Shown piece after piece: positions 51,320 to 62,200 of a DNA stretch of 64,000 nucleotides. The translations under genes and the position numbers were made by a program. The notes beneath the pieces were generated by a model. It was not told where the DNA came from. It saw nothing but the letters and a program-made list of their open reading frames with translations, and did no database searches. Position 1 is the first letter of the stretch. The number at the start of each line of letters is the position of its first letter. Location of the stretch: assembly GCF_006715285.1 (NCBI RefSeq), contig NZ_VFMX01000001.1, forward strand, positions 1,054,001 through 1,118,000, in the 5' to 3' direction. Source of the stretch: Arthrobacter sp. SLBN-83. Lineage in GTDB: Bacteria > Actinomycetota > Actinomycetes > Actinomycetales > Micrococcaceae.

Positions 51320-53812
51320 TTAGACGCTGGGGGCGATTTCCGGGATGCGCGGCTTGGCGTTGCCGGCGAAGGTGAACTTCGCGTCGTCGCCTTCGCCTTC
51401 GACATCCACTACGACGATGTCGCCGGTGTGGATCTCGCCGAAGAGGATCTTCTCGGAGAGCTGGTCCTCGATCTCGCGCTGGATGGTGCGGCGCAGCGGC
51501 CGGGCACCCATGGCGGGATCGTAGCCGCGGGTTGCCAGGAGCACCTTGGCGGCCTTGGTGAGCTCGATGCCCATGTCCTTGTCCTTGAGGCGCTTCTCCA
51601 GGCGGGTCACGAACAGGTCCACGATCTCGATGATCTCGTCCTGGGTGAGCTGCGGGAACACCACGACGTCGTCAACACGGTTCAGGAACTCGGGGCGGAA
51701 GTGCTGCTTGAGTTCCTCCGTGACGCGGGCACGCATGCGGTTGTAACCGGTCTGCGTGTCGGTGCCGGACTGGAAGCCGGTGGCGACGCTCTTGGAGATG
51801 TCCCGGGTACCCAGGTTGGTGGTCATGATGATCACGGTGTTCTTGAAGTCCACCACGCGGCCCTGGGAGTCGGTCAGGCGGCCGTCTTCCAGGATCTGCA
51901 GCAGCGAGTTGAAGAGGTCCGCGTGGGCCTTCTCAACTTCGTCGAACAGCACCACGGAGAACGGACGGCGGCGGACCTTCTCGGTCAGCTGGCCACCCTC
52001 TTCGTAGCCCACGTAGCCCGGAGGGGCACCGAAGAGCCGCGAAACGGTGTGCTTCTCGGAGTACTCGGACATGTCCAGGGTGATGAGGGCGTCCTCTTCA
52101 CCGAACAGGAACTCCGCGAGTGCCTTGGCGAGCTCGGTCTTGCCGACGCCGGTGGGGCCGGCGAAGATGAACGAGCCACCGGGGCGCTTGGGGTCCTTGA
52201 GCCCTGCACGGGTGCGGCGGATGGCCTGGGACAGCGCCTTGATGGCCTCGTCCTGGCCGACGACCCGCTTGTGCAGTTCCTCTTCCATCTTGAGCAGGCG
52301 CGAGGATTCTTCCTCGGTCAGCTTGAAGACGGGGATGCCGGTGGAGTTGGCCAGCACCTCGGCGATGAGATCCTCATCCACTTCCGAGATGTCGTCCATG
52401 CCGCCGGACTTCCAGTTGCGCTCCTTCTCCGCGCGCTCGGAGATCATCTTCTGCTCCTTGTCGCGGAGCGAAGCTGCACCTTCGAAGTCCTGGGCGTCGA
52501 TGGCGGATTCCTTCTCCATCTTCAGCTTGGCGATGCGCTCGTCCATGGCCTTGAGCTCCGGCGGAGCGGTCATGCGGCGGATGCGCAGCCGGGCGCCGGC
52601 TTCGTCGATCAGGTCGATCGCCTTGTCCGGGAGGAAGCGGTCCGAGATGTAGCGCTCTGCGAGGCTGGCGGCCGAGGCCAGGGCACCGTCGGTGATGGTT
52701 ACGCGGTGGTGTGCCTCGTACCGGTCGCGCAGGCCCTTGAGGATCTCGATGGCGTGTGCCACGGAGGGTTCCTTGACCTGGATCGGCTGGAAGCGGCGCT
52801 CCAGCGCGGCGTCCTTCTCGATGTGCTTGCGGTACTCATCCAGCGTGGTGGCACCGATGGTCTGCAGCTCGCCGCGGGCCAGCATGGGCTTCAGGATCGA
52901 GGCTGCGTCGATGGCACCTTCGGCTGCACCGGCACCCACCAGGGTGTGGATCTCGTCGATGAACAGGATGATGTCGCCACGGGTGCGGATCTCCTTGAGG
53001 ACCTTCTTGAGGCGCTCTTCGAAGTCACCGCGGTAGCGGGAGCCTGCCACCAGGGAACCGAGGTCCAGGGTGTACAGCTGCTTGTCGCGGATGGTCTCCG
53101 GGACGTCGCCGCGCACAATGGCCTGGGCAAGGCCTTCGACGACGGCGGTCTTGCCGACGCCGGGCTCGCCGATGAGGACAGGGTTGTTCTTGGTACGGCG
53201 GGAAAGGACCTGCATGACGCGTTCCATTTCCTGCTCGCGGCCGATGACCGGGTCCAGCTTGTTCTCGCGCGCAGCCTGGGTCAGGTTGCGGCCGAACTGG
53301 TCCAGGACCACGGAACCGGCGGGTGCGCCTTCGGGCTGTCCGCCGCCGACGCCTGCGCCGGTGGTTTCCTTGCCCTGGTAACCGGAGAGGAGCTGGATGA
53401 CCTGCTGGCGGACCCGGTTAAGGTCGGCGCCGAGCTTGACCAGAACCTGGGCGGCAACGCCTTCACCTTCGCGGATCAGGCCGAGCAGGATGTGCTCGGT
53501 GCCGATGTAGTTGTGGCCCAGCTGCAGGGCTTCGCGCAGCGAGAGCTCCAGTACCTTCTTGGCACGGGGGGTGAAGGGGATGTGACCGGAGGGGGCCTGC
53601 TGGCCCTGCCCGATGATCTCCTGCACCTGCTCGCGAACGCCGTCGAGCGAAATGCTCAAGGACTCAAGAGCTTTGGCGGCAACGCCCTCACCCTCATGGA
53701 TCAGACCCAAGAGGATGTGTTCGGTACCGATGTAATTGTGGTTCAGCATGCGTGCCTCTTCTTGGGCAAGCACAACTACGCGACGGGCACGGTCCGTAAA
53801 TCGCTCAAACAT
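51320..53812 (-). CDS. clpC: ATP-dependent Clp protease ATPase subunit ClpC
   Basis: This 830-residue Hsp100 unfoldase feeds substrates to ClpP. The Clp-N repeats ([18 protein letters not shown] and [18 protein letters not shown]) span residues 1-145, AAA-1 has [10 protein letters not shown] (about 209), the UVR linker is [15 protein letters not shown], and AAA-2 has [10 protein letters not shown] (about 548). The ClpP-binding loop follows AAA-2. AGGAG lies 9 bases before the ATG. It is probably essential, as in mycobacteria. Confidence 0.98.
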   Translation of the reverse strand: MFERFTDRARRVVVLAQEEARMLNHNYIGTEHILLGLIHEGEGVAAKALESLSISLDGVREQVQEIIGQGQQAPSGHIPFTPRAKKVLELSLREALQLGHNYIGTEHILLGLIREGEGVAAQVLVKLGADLNRVRQQVIQLLSGYQGKETTGAGVGGGQPEGAPAGSVVLDQFGRNLTQAARENKLDPVIGREQEMERVMQVLSRRTKNNPVLIGEPGVGKTAVVEGLAQAIVRGDVPETIRDKQLYTLDLGSLVAGSRYRGDFEERLKKVLKEIRTRGDIILFIDEIHTLVGAGAAEGAIDAASILKPMLARGELQTIGATTLDEYRKHIEKDAALERRFQPIQVKEPSVAHAIEILKGLRDRYEAHHRVTITDGALASAASLAERYISDRFLPDKAIDLIDEAGARLRIRRMTAPPELKAMDERIAKLKMEKESAIDAQDFEGAASLRDKEQKMISERAEKERNWKSGGMDDISEVDEDLIAEVLANSTGIPVFKLTEEESSRLLKMEEELHKRVVGQDEAIKALSQAIRRTRAGLKDPKRPGGSFIFAGPTGVGKTELAKALAEFLFGEEDALITLDMSEYSEKHTVSRLFGAPPGYVGYEEGGQLTEKVRRRPFSVVLFDEVEKAHADLFNSLLQILEDGRLTDSQGRVVDFKNTVIIMTTNLGTRDISKSVATGFQSGTDTQTGYNRMRARVTEELKQHFRPEFLNRVDDVVVFPQLTQDEIIEIVDLFVTRLEKRLKDKDMGIELTKAAKVLLATRGYDPAMGARPLRRTIQREIEDQLSEKILFGEIHTGDIVVVDVEGEGDDAKFTFAGNAKPRIPEIAPSV

Positions 53813-54176
53813 TTCGCCACACTCCTAGCTACGACGTACTTTGATGCTACGTGGCCCGTCCGGCGATGTGGAGCGTGTTCGCCACAGGGGAAACCCGGCC
53901 CCTTGCGGGAATAGAAGCAGCAGTGAAGTTCAGCGCTGCGCATCCGGCCGGCAAACGCACTGCAGGCGGCCACAGAAACCGGGTCCCCGGGTTCGGCAGG
54001 TCATCGAACGCTACAGGAAACCAATACTTCCGTGGGCCGTCCAACTGCAGCCCGCCCCTCGGAATAAGGCAATTGGCGCATGGGCGGATCCTGCCCATAG
54101 CAGGATTATCGGGAAATTGAAAAACCCCGCCCCGCCGTGCGGCGGTAAGCGGGGTTCTGTGGAGCTAAAGCCGGCC
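53813..54176. other. 364-base region between lsr2 and clpC
   Basis: It must hold the clpC promoter and, at its right end, the lsr2 terminator. An 83-codon open frame on the minus strand (53847-54098) has Cys pairs but no ribosome site or recognised family, and it is not called as a gene. No operator could be assigned with confidence. Confidence 0.5.
54121..54156 (-). terminator. Hairpin terminator after lsr2
   Basis: On the minus strand AACCCCGC pairs with GCGGGGTT, followed by TTT, 21 bases after the lsr2 stop. The loop contains a second small CCGCCG/CGGCGG stem. Confidence 0.8.
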
Positions 54177-54509
54177 CTAGGAATTTGCCTTTTGGTAGGC
54201 TTCCTGGATTTCGGCCTGAATTCGGCCGCGGCTGTTAACCGTGTAGCCGTTATCACGTGCCCATTGCCGGATTTGTGCTGAATCGTGGCTGCGGCCCCCG
54301 GTGGACGCCTTGGTGGCCCGCTGGCCGCGGCCTCCGGACGCCTTGCGCGCAGCGTTGATGAACCTCTCCAACGAAGACCGAAGTTCAGCGGCATTGGCTG
54401 CCGACAGGTCAATCTCGTAGTTGGCCCCGTCGAGGCCGAACTTAACATTCTCGTCTGCGGATCCCCCATCCAGATCATCAACGAGGATGATGTTTACTTT
54501 CTGTGCCAT
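54177..54509 (-). CDS. lsr2: Lsr2 nucleoid-associated xenogeneic silencer
   Basis: This 110-residue H-NS-like protein of actinobacteria has an N-terminal beta-rich dimerisation domain (VNIILVDDLDGGSADENVKF) and a C-terminal DNA-binding domain with the AT-hook-like RGR in NGYTVNSRGRIQAEIQ. It binds AT-rich minor grooves and silences acquired genes. AGGAAG precedes the ATG. clpC and lysS flank it, as in mycobacteria. Confidence 0.98.
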   Translation of the reverse strand: MAQKVNIILVDDLDGGSADENVKFGLDGANYEIDLSAANAAELRSSLERFINAARKASGGRGQRATKASTGGRSHDSAQIRQWARDNGYTVNSRGRIQAEIQEAYQKANS

Positions 54510-54646
54510 TAAGGTCTTCCTCTTGCTGGAAAGTCGGTTTTCAGAAAAGCAGGATGTTTCCCAAAAAAGTATGACTCTTATCTTGGCAACGCGTCAAAGC
54601 GCCTAATGGTTCCTTGGGGATAATTCCCGAAAGTAGGGGGTTTTAT

Positions 54647-54823
54647 CTATTTGGATTCGAAACCCGGGCGGTCCATGGGTTGCGACGGGAGGGAATCCGC
54701 CTCAGCCTGGGCGCGGGCCTCCGCCTGCCGCTCCGCCTTGTCGGCATTGAAGATTGCCTTCATGGCGAACCAGAACAGCAGGCCCACCACCAGGGAGGGA
54801 AGAAGTACAGCTACGTATTCCAT
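54647..54823 (-). CDS. 58-residue single-span membrane protein, unknown function
   Basis: The frame runs MEYVAVLLPSLVVGLLFWF, then AMKAIFNADKAERQAEARAQ, and ends RPGFESK. An N-terminal transmembrane helix is followed by a charged Ala/Glu/Arg helix that could form a coiled coil. The ATG lies 2 bases after the lysS stop with GAAGGG just upstream, so it is translated from the lysS transcript. The topology resembles very small subunits or regulators of membrane complexes, but no family was recognised. Confidence 0.75.
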   Translation of the reverse strand: MEYVAVLLPSLVVGLLFWFAMKAIFNADKAERQAEARAQAEADSLPSQPMDRPGFESK

Positions 54824-54825
54824 GA

Positions 54826-56364
54826 TCAGTGCCCTTCGGGCTTCAGCAGGGGGAACAGGATGGTTTCGCGGATACCGGCACCGGTGAAGAGCATCACCAG
54901 CCGGTCGATGCCCAGGCCAATGCCACCCATGGGGGGAGCACCGTATTCGAGGGCGCGCAGGAAGTCCTCGTCAAGCTGCATGGCTTCGACGTCGCCGGCG
55001 GCAGCGTGCATGGACTGCTCGGTGAGCCGCTCACGCTGGATGACGGGGTCGATCAGCTCGGAGAACGCGGTGCCGCGCTCCATGCCGCCGATGATCAGGT
55101 CCCAGGCCTCGATGAGCCGGCCGTCCTCGCGGTGCGGGCGGGCCAGCGGCTGCGCGGAGGGCGGGTAGTCGTAGACAAAGGTGGGGTTCAGCAGGGTGGG
55201 CTCGACGATTTCGCCGAAGAGCTCCACCACCAGCTTCTCGGCGTCCCACTTGGGGTCCACCTTGACGTCGTGCTTCGCGGCAAGCTCCCGCAGCACCTCA
55301 ACCGGGGTGTCCGGGGTGATCTCCTGCCCAACGGCGTCGGAAAGCCCGGGGTAGACGGGCAGCCAGGCCCAGTCGCCGTCGAGGTTGATCTCCCCCGCCT
55401 CGGTCTGAAGGACGCGCCCGGCACCCACGGCGTCGGCGGCGTCAAGGATGATCTCCTTGATCCGCTGCGCCATGACGAACTGGTCCGCCCAGGCTTCGTA
55501 GCATTCGAGCGTGGTGAACTCGGGGCTGTGGGTGGAGTCAACTCCCTCGTTGCGGAACACGCGGCCCATGTCGTAGACGCGGTCGATGCCGCCTACCACT
55601 GCACGCTTGAGGTACAGCTCGGTGGCGATGCGCAGGGTCATCTTCTGGTCGAAGGCGTTCATGTGGGTCTCGAACGGCCGCGCCAGGGCACCGCCGTGGA
55701 CCAGCTGCAGGATGGGCGTCTCCACTTCCACGTAGCGGTGCCGGAACAGCGTTTCGCGGATGGAACGGGTAATGGCAGCGCGCGTGTAGACCATCTCGCG
55801 GGCCTCGTCGCGGACCATCAGGTCAACGTAGCGCTGGCGGACGCGGGTTTCCTCGTTCAGGTCCGCGTGCAGCACCGGCAGCGGGCGCAGGGCCTTGGAG
55901 GCCATGGACCAGGAATCCGCCATGATGGACAACTCGCCGCGGCGGGACGAAATGACCTCGCCCTTGATGAACACGTGGTCGCCCAGGTCAACCAGGGCCT
56001 TCCAGTCGGCGAGCGCTTCCTCGCCGATGTTGGCCAGGCTCAGCATCGCCTGCAGGCGCGTTCCCTTGCCGTCGGTGCCGCCTTCCTGCAGGGTGGCGAA
56101 GCAGAGCTTGCCGGTGTTGCGGACAAAGACCACGCGGCCGGTGACGCCGACGATGTCGCCGGTGGTGTCGTCCGCCTCAAGGTGGGCGTACTTTTCCCGG
56201 ATCTCGGAAAGCGAGTGCGTGCGTTCCACTCCCACGGGGTATGCCTCCGTGCCGCGCTCAAGGAGTTTGGCGCGCTTTTCCATGCGGATCCGCATCTGCT
56301 CGCTGGCATCGACGGGCTCTGGGGCATTCTTGGGCGCGGGGGTGTTTTGGGAAGTCACAATCAT
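54826..56364 (-). CDS. lysS: Lysyl-tRNA synthetase, class II
   Basis: This protein of about 512 residues has an N-terminal OB-fold anticodon domain (VGVTGRVVFVRNTGKLCF, TGDIVGVTG) and class II catalytic motifs, including motif 2 RVFRNEGVDSTHSPEFTT and motif 3 GIGLGIDRLVMLFTG. ATG at 56364 is used; a reading from 56541 would add 59 residues without family support. The next gene downstream is the 58-residue membrane protein. Confidence 0.97.
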   Translation of the reverse strand: MIVTSQNTPAPKNAPEPVDASEQMRIRMEKRAKLLERGTEAYPVGVERTHSLSEIREKYAHLEADDTTGDIVGVTGRVVFVRNTGKLCFATLQEGGTDGKGTRLQAMLSLANIGEEALADWKALVDLGDHVFIKGEVISSRRGELSIMADSWSMASKALRPLPVLHADLNEETRVRQRYVDLMVRDEAREMVYTRAAITRSIRETLFRHRYVEVETPILQLVHGGALARPFETHMNAFDQKMTLRIATELYLKRAVVGGIDRVYDMGRVFRNEGVDSTHSPEFTTLECYEAWADQFVMAQRIKEIILDAADAVGAGRVLQTEAGEINLDGDWAWLPVYPGLSDAVGQEITPDTPVEVLRELAAKHDVKVDPKWDAEKLVVELFGEIVEPTLLNPTFVYDYPPSAQPLARPHREDGRLIEAWDLIIGGMERGTAFSELIDPVIQRERLTEQSMHAAAGDVEAMQLDEDFLRALEYGAPPMGGIGLGIDRLVMLFTGAGIRETILFPLLKPEGH

Positions 56365-56432
56365 CAAGTTTACCGGGCATTGGCCACCCGGGTTCCCAGC
56401 TGCCGCGCAGCCTTGCTGCCTAGGATGGGCTG

Positions 56433-57365
56433 GTGAAAGAACGGGTCCTTCCAACGCACGACGGCGGCAGGCTGGCTTTGTACAGCTACGGCGCCGAGGA
56501 TGCGCCGGGCGAAAAGCGGGTGCTGCTGATTGGAGGCGCATTCCTCACGGCCCTGATCTATCGCCCGTTTTCCATTGCGCTGGCGAAGGGCCTGGGCGAC
56601 GGGTGGGCCGTTGACGTCTATGACCGGCGGGGCAGGGGCAATTCGTCCGAACAGCCGCCCGGCTACAGCATGGCCACCGAGATCGAGGATGTCCGGACCG
56701 TCCTCACCGCCACCGGCGCCCGCAACATCCTGGGCCACAGCCTGGGTGGATCGGTGGCGTTGAACGCGGTGCAGGAGTTCACGGGGACACCGTTCGTCCC
56801 GGACAAGCTGGCGGTGTACGACGCAGCGGTGAACATCGACGGCAGCATCGACACCCGGTGGCTGGACGGGTTCGAGGACGCCGTCAACAACGGCAGGGTG
56901 GGCCACGCCCTGGCCCACATGAAGAAGGCCACCAGCCCGGGCTCGGCCATGGCCAGGATCCCGGAACCCGTCCTGGCCGGCCTGATGGCGGTCCTCTCCG
57001 GGACCAAGGTGAACAAAATCTTCCGGCAGGTGATGCCCAGCGGCGTGGGCGAGCTGCGCGCGGCCTACGACGAAAAGGACCACGCCCGGGACTTCAGCGT
57101 TCTGCCGCCGGGCACCCACTTCATGGCCGGCGGGAAAAGTCCCAGTTACTACAGGGTGACTGCGGAGCGGCTCCACGCGGCCGTGCCTGGCAGCACCTAC
57201 CAGCTCTCCCCCAAGTGCTTCCATGGTTCTGTCCCCGCAGCAGTTAAGGAGCTGGTGGTGGCCATCGCGGCGTACTTCAAGGACGAACGTCCGGACGGGG
57301 AGGCCCGCCCGGACGGTGATTCCCGCCCGGACCAGGCCGGCGCTATCCCCGCTCCCCGCGGCTGA
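56433..57365 (+). CDS. Alpha/beta hydrolase
   Basis: This 310-residue alpha/beta-hydrolase fold protein has an oxyanion region LIGGAFLTALIYRPFS, the nucleophile elbow LGHSLGGSVALN (Ser about 107) and a C-terminal His in CFHGSVPAAVKEL. The substrate is unknown. The last 25 residues are a repetitive PDGEARPDGDSRPDQ tail. The GTG start is divergent from lysS by 68 bases. It overlaps the convergent allophanate hydrolase gene by 23 bases. Confidence 0.85.
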   Translation: MKERVLPTHDGGRLALYSYGAEDAPGEKRVLLIGGAFLTALIYRPFSIALAKGLGDGWAVDVYDRRGRGNSSEQPPGYSMATEIEDVRTVLTATGARNILGHSLGGSVALNAVQEFTGTPFVPDKLAVYDAAVNIDGSIDTRWLDGFEDAVNNGRVGHALAHMKKATSPGSAMARIPEPVLAGLMAVLSGTKVNKIFRQVMPSGVGELRAAYDEKDHARDFSVLPPGTHFMAGGKSPSYYRVTAERLHAAVPGSTYQLSPKCFHGSVPAAVKELVVAIAAYFKDERPDGEARPDGDSRPDQAGAIPAPRG

Positions 57366-59202
57366 AGCCCGCCAAGGCGACTTCCCCGAGGTTCCGCCAC
57401 ACGGTGCGCGGCTTCGGTTCCACGCTCCGGTCCGCCAACCAGTCGCCCCATGCGGTAATGTCTTCCCCGTCCGCAGCGGCAACGGCATCACAGGCAAACC
57501 CGACGGCGGTGGACCCGTCCGAGAGCACCACTGAGCCCAGCAGCATGGGTTCTGGAAGGGCAGCCAGGAACCTCCCCAAAGCCGCTGGAGACACCAGCCA
57601 TCGCTCCCCCACCAGTTCCGCGCCGGCGTCGGACCGGTAAACGCCGGGTTTGGGCGGCACGGTATCCAGTGCCACCATCCGGTACCGCGCGGCTGTGCGG
57701 ACCGGGCCATCCCAGAACGCCCCGGGCTTCTCCAACTGCGGCGCCAATGGCTGTCCCTTGCGGTGTGCACCCACCACCACCAGCGGCACGGCAACCGCGC
57801 CCGCGGCCAAGGGCCAGGGAACGGACGACGACGGCTGGCCGACTTCAGTGCCGGCCCCGCCTGGGTTGCCGGGAACCGCAGCTCCGGCGGCGAAGAGTTC
57901 CGGCGCCGGTGGTGTGGTTTCGATCAGACGGGCAATGTCCGCGGCCACGGCATCCTCGAAGGTGCGTCCCACCACCGTGAGTCCAAACTGGGCGCCGTCC
58001 ACCTCCCCGGCGGACACGGCCACCGCGCAGAGATCGAACAGGTTGCAGAAGTTGGTGTAGGTGCCCATCAGCGAGTTCACGCCCACGGGGTCCGCAGCTA
58101 CTTCTACCAGCGTGGGGTGGAACGGCGCGGTGGGAACCAGCAGCGCGTCGAAGCCCTCCAGCCGGGCCATGGCCCTGGCCTTCAGCTCCTCCAGCCTGGC
58201 GGTATCGGCGACATACCGGTGGGCGGGCACTGTGCCGGCCGCACTGATGATGCCCTGCACTGTGGGATCAATGCCCGCACTGCCCGCGGCGCCGTCGTGC
58301 TCCTCCAGGAAGGTACCCACGGCGGCGTAGCGCTCGGCCACCAGCCCGCCGTCGTACAGCAGCCGGGCTGCCTGGAGGAAGTCGCCGAATTCGATTGGTT
58401 CGGCGTCCACCCCCGAGGCGCGCAGGCGGTCAACCTGCCGGGCAAATTCCGCCGCCCACTCAGGCGGCAGCGCAGGCAATGCCGCCGGATATGCCACCCG
58501 CGGCCTGGACGGCGCGGCGAGCCGGATGTCCGTGGGCCATGCCCGGGAGTCGCCGGCCATGAAACCCATGGCGAGTTCGGCGGTGGCCAGGTGCCGGGCA
58601 AAGATGGTGACGGCGTCCCAGGACCGGCAGGCGGGCACCACCCCGGCTATGGAGACCACATTGAGGGTGGCCTTGATCCCAACGATGCCCTGCAGGCCGG
58701 CCGGGACGCGGCCAGAGCCGGCAGTGTCAGTCCCGATCGCGATGTCCGCCAACCCCAGTGCCACTGCAACAGCGGAGCCGGAACTGGAGCCGCCTGAGAT
58801 GTAGTCCGGCCGGCGTGAGTCGCGGACCGCGCCGTACGGACTCCGCGTCCCCACCAGTCCCGTGGCGAACTGGTCCAGGTTGGTGGCCCCCAGGACCAGG
58901 GCACCGGCGGCGCGGAGTCGCGCCACGGCGTCCGCGTCCTTGTCGGGGGTGTAAGCGAACCCTGGGCAGGCTGCCGTGGTGGGGATGCCGGCCACGTCAA
59001 CGTTGTTCTTGACGGCGAGCAGGAATCCGGCCAGCGGCAGGTCCGTGCCGCTTTCAACAGCGGCGTCGATTTCGGCGGCCTCGGCCAGCAGGTCCTCAGC
59101 ACCTCGAAGCGTGATCCAGATTTCCGGCCGGTCCACCTTGTCAATCGCCGCGAGCGCTGCCTTGACCCGGCGGGTGGCGCCGCCAGTGGATGGGATGTTC
59201 AT
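57343..59202 (-). CDS. atzF: Allophanate hydrolase
   Basis: This 619-residue amidase-signature enzyme hydrolyses allophanate to ammonia and CO2. The Ser-cisSer-Lys triad is visible: K65 in LAVKNNVDVAG, S139/S140 in GGSSSGSAVAVA and S163 in DTAGSGRVPAGL. The C-terminal domain (about residues 480-619) contains VVGAHRKGQPLAPQLEK and RYRMVALDT, as in AtzF and the DUR1 half of urea amidolyase. It overlaps the carboxylase stop by 4 bases, so it is part of one operon. Confidence 0.95.
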   Translation of the reverse strand: MNIPSTGGATRRVKAALAAIDKVDRPEIWITLRGAEDLLAEAAEIDAAVESGTDLPLAGFLLAVKNNVDVAGIPTTAACPGFAYTPDKDADAVARLRAAGALVLGATNLDQFATGLVGTRSPYGAVRDSRRPDYISGGSSSGSAVAVALGLADIAIGTDTAGSGRVPAGLQGIVGIKATLNVVSIAGVVPACRSWDAVTIFARHLATAELAMGFMAGDSRAWPTDIRLAAPSRPRVAYPAALPALPPEWAAEFARQVDRLRASGVDAEPIEFGDFLQAARLLYDGGLVAERYAAVGTFLEEHDGAAGSAGIDPTVQGIISAAGTVPAHRYVADTARLEELKARAMARLEGFDALLVPTAPFHPTLVEVAADPVGVNSLMGTYTNFCNLFDLCAVAVSAGEVDGAQFGLTVVGRTFEDAVAADIARLIETTPPAPELFAAGAAVPGNPGGAGTEVGQPSSSVPWPLAAGAVAVPLVVVGAHRKGQPLAPQLEKPGAFWDGPVRTAARYRMVALDTVPPKPGVYRSDAGAELVGERWLVSPAALGRFLAALPEPMLLGSVVLSDGSTAVGFACDAVAAADGEDITAWGDWLADRSVEPKPRTVWRNLGEVALAGFSRGERG

Positions 59203-62200
59203 ACTGCTGCCTCTTCCAGTTCCTGCGCCTCGAGGTCCAGGGCGTCCATACCCACGGCTTCCAGCTCACTGCCGCCCAGGACCACAACTGCCTCGCCGGC
59301 CACCACCTGCGAGCCCGCGGCCGGCAGGACGCGGAGCACTACGCCGTCACAGGGAGCCTCCAGGACGGTTTCCATCTTCATGGCCTCCAGCGACACCAGC
59401 GGCTGGCCCTTGGCCACGCGGTCCCCTTCCGCCACGTCCACCTTCCAGACGCTGGCGGCGAACGGTGCCGAAACCAGCGAGCCGCCCTCCGGGACTTCCA
59501 CTTCGTCTGCATCAGGGGCAACGACGGCGGCGAGTGCCTCCGCCCGGTCGAACTCGCCGGCGTCGGCCCAGGCCTGCCGTTCCACTGCGAAGGCCGCTCC
59601 CTGTTTCTCCCGGAACGCGTCGATGGACCCGCGGTTCTCCGCCAGGAAGAGTTCGTGCTCGGCCAGCGAGAACGTGCCCTCCTCGATCTCCACGCCCCGG
59701 CCCCGGCCCGCGGCCATGTCGGCACGGAGGTCCAGGAGCTCTTCCGGGCTGACCGGGTACCAGGAGATGCGGTCGAAGAAGCGCAACAGCCAGGGCGAAC
59801 CGGGCTCGAACGGGGCTGCGTCGGCGTACCGGGACCAGACCTGGGTGGTGCGGCCCACGAACTGGTAACCGCCAGGGCCTTCCATGCCATAGATGCACAT
59901 GTACGCCCCGCCGATGCCCACGGCGTTCTCCGGCGTCCAGGTGCGGGCCGGGTTGTACTTTGTGGTCACCAGGCGGTGGCGGGGGTCCAGCGGCGTGGCC
60001 ACCGGAGCGCCCAGGTAGACGTCACCGAGGCCCAGGACCAGGTATTCGGCGTTGAAGACGGTGTCGAAGACGTCGTTGACCGAGTCCAGGCCGTTGATGC
60101 GCCGGATGAACTCGATGTTCCATGGGCACCAGGGGGCGTCGTCGCGGACGCCTGCCATGTACCGCTCGATGGCCTCGCGGGTGGCGGGATCGTCCCAGGA
60201 CAGCGGCAGCCGGACGGTGCGGCTGGGCACCACCAGTTCGGAGCTGGCGGGCAGCGCGGCCTCCACCTCCTGGACCAGGTCCAGCAGGCGGGTGGTGGAC
60301 AGGACGGACGGGTCCACCTTGATCTGCAGCGACCGGATGCCCGGGGTCAGGTCCACCACGCCCGGCACGCGGAGCCCTTCGATCTGCTGGTGCAGGGCGT
60401 GGACGCGGGCCCGGAGGCCTAGGTCCAGCACCAGTTCGCCGTATTCGACCAGCAGGTTGTCATCACCGGAGCGGCGGTAGGTGACCGCCGGACGGCCGGA
60501 ACCTTCCGGCACCCGGGCTAACACGCCGTCGTCGCCATCGCCTTGGAGCGAACGTGCCGGAGTGCCCAGCGAAGGGGCTGGCGGCCACCCGGCGTCGCCC
60601 GGCAGCACCAGCTGCCGGCCTGGTCCCAGGTCCTTGGCCGACGGCGCCCGGCTGGCTTTGATGGGCACGAAGTGGACCTTGTCCCCCGGGCGCAGCTGGC
60701 CGAGCTTCCAGCGCTCCGCTGTCACCACGGTGACGGGGCAGACGAAACCGCCCAGGCTTGGTCCGTCGGGACCGAGCAGGATGGGGGTGTCGCCGGTGAA
60801 GTCCAGGGCGCCCACGGAGTAGGCGGTGTCGTGGATGTTGGACGGGTGCAGGCCTGCCTCGCCGCCGTCGGTCCTTGCCCATCGAGGCTTGGGTCCGATG
60901 AGCCGGACGCCGGTGCGGGCGGAGTTGAAGTGCACCTCGTACTCCGCGGCGTACAGTTCATCGATGTCCTCGCGCCGGAAGAATTCGGGGGCACCGTGCG
61001 GGCCTTCGGCTACGGCGAGCTCCCAGGTGGAGGTCAGGGCGGGACGGCTGTCCAGCGGCACCGCTTCCGCAGGGGCTTGTCCGACGCCGGACTTCACCGT
61101 GCGAAGGACGTCGCCGGCGCGCAGGACCCGCCCGGCGTGGCCGCCGAACTGGCCAAGGGTGAAGGTGGAGGCGCTGCCCAGGTATTCCGGGATGTCCAGT
61201 CCGCCCTGGAACAGGATGTAGCCGCGCAGGCCCTTCCCGCCGGCCGTGCCGACGTCGAGCGTTCCTCCCGCGGGGACCGTGACGGGGGTCCACGCAGGCA
61301 CCTCCGCACCCCCAACCGTCACCGTTACTTCTGCGCCGGTGACGCAGACGGTGGTGGCGTGGGTGAAGGTGAGGCTGGGGCCGGTCATGGTGAACTCCAG
61401 GCCGGGGGCGCCTTCCGGGTTGCCTAGGGCAGTGTTGCCAAGGCGGAAGGAAAGATCATCCATGGGGCCGCTGGGCGGAACCCCGATCTGCCACAGCCCG
61501 GTACGGCCCGGCCAGTCCTGCACGCTGGTCTGCAGCCCGGGGCGGCCTACGGTGATGCGCGGTTCCGGATCCCCCACGTCGTCCAGGGTGCTGGTGGAGT
61601 GCAGGACGCTGCGGACAGCGTCCATCGCGCTCACGGCCCGGAGCATTCCAAGGTTGGTCTCGATGCCGTCGATGCGGGTGTTCTCCAATGCTGCCGCGAG
61701 CCGGTCAAGGGCGTCCGAGCGGCTTGCGCCGGAGGTGATGATCTTGCCCAGGAGGGGGTCGTAGTTGGTGGCCACCTCGGTTCCGGTTTCCACCCAGGCG
61801 TCCACCCTCGCTTGGTCCGCTGTGGGGTAGGCGGCGTTGGTGACAGTTCCGGCGTTGGGCTGGAAGCCGCGGGCCGGGTCCTCGGCGTAGACGCGGGCTT
61901 CCACGGCGTGGCCGGTCACGGGGAGGGCGTCCGGGACATCGGCGAGGACGGCGCTGGCGTCCGGGCCGCCCTGGGCCAGGCGGAGCATCCATTCCACCAG
62001 GTCGACGCCGGTGATGGCTTCCGTGACGGGGTGTTCCACCTGGAGCCGTGCGTTGACTTCCAGGAAGGAGGCTTCCTTGCGTGCGGGGTCGTAGACGAAT
62101 TCGACGGTGCCGGCGGAGCGGTAGTTAAGGGAGGCGCACAGTGCACGGGATGTACGGTGCAGTTCCGCCCGGAGCTCGTCGGGGAGGTCCGGGGCAGGTG

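Noticed and set aside
51428..53914. 828-codon open frame antisense to clpC
   Set aside because: It mirrors clpC in the GC-rich antisense frame, has no domain and no ribosome site. Long antisense frames are usual opposite highly expressed high-GC genes.
51200..54000. ClgR-type operator upstream of clpC
   Set aside because: GC-rich half-sites such as GGCGAA are present near 53885 but spacing and symmetry do not match the ClgR consensus well enough to call.
53847..54098. 83-codon minus-strand frame between lsr2 and clpC
   Set aside because: It has no ribosome binding site, no recognisable family and overlaps the expected clpC promoter. Conservation would be needed to revive it.
54614..55168. 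184-codon plus-strand frame over the lysS end
   Set aside because: It is antisense to lysS and the 58-residue membrane gene, and shows no domain.
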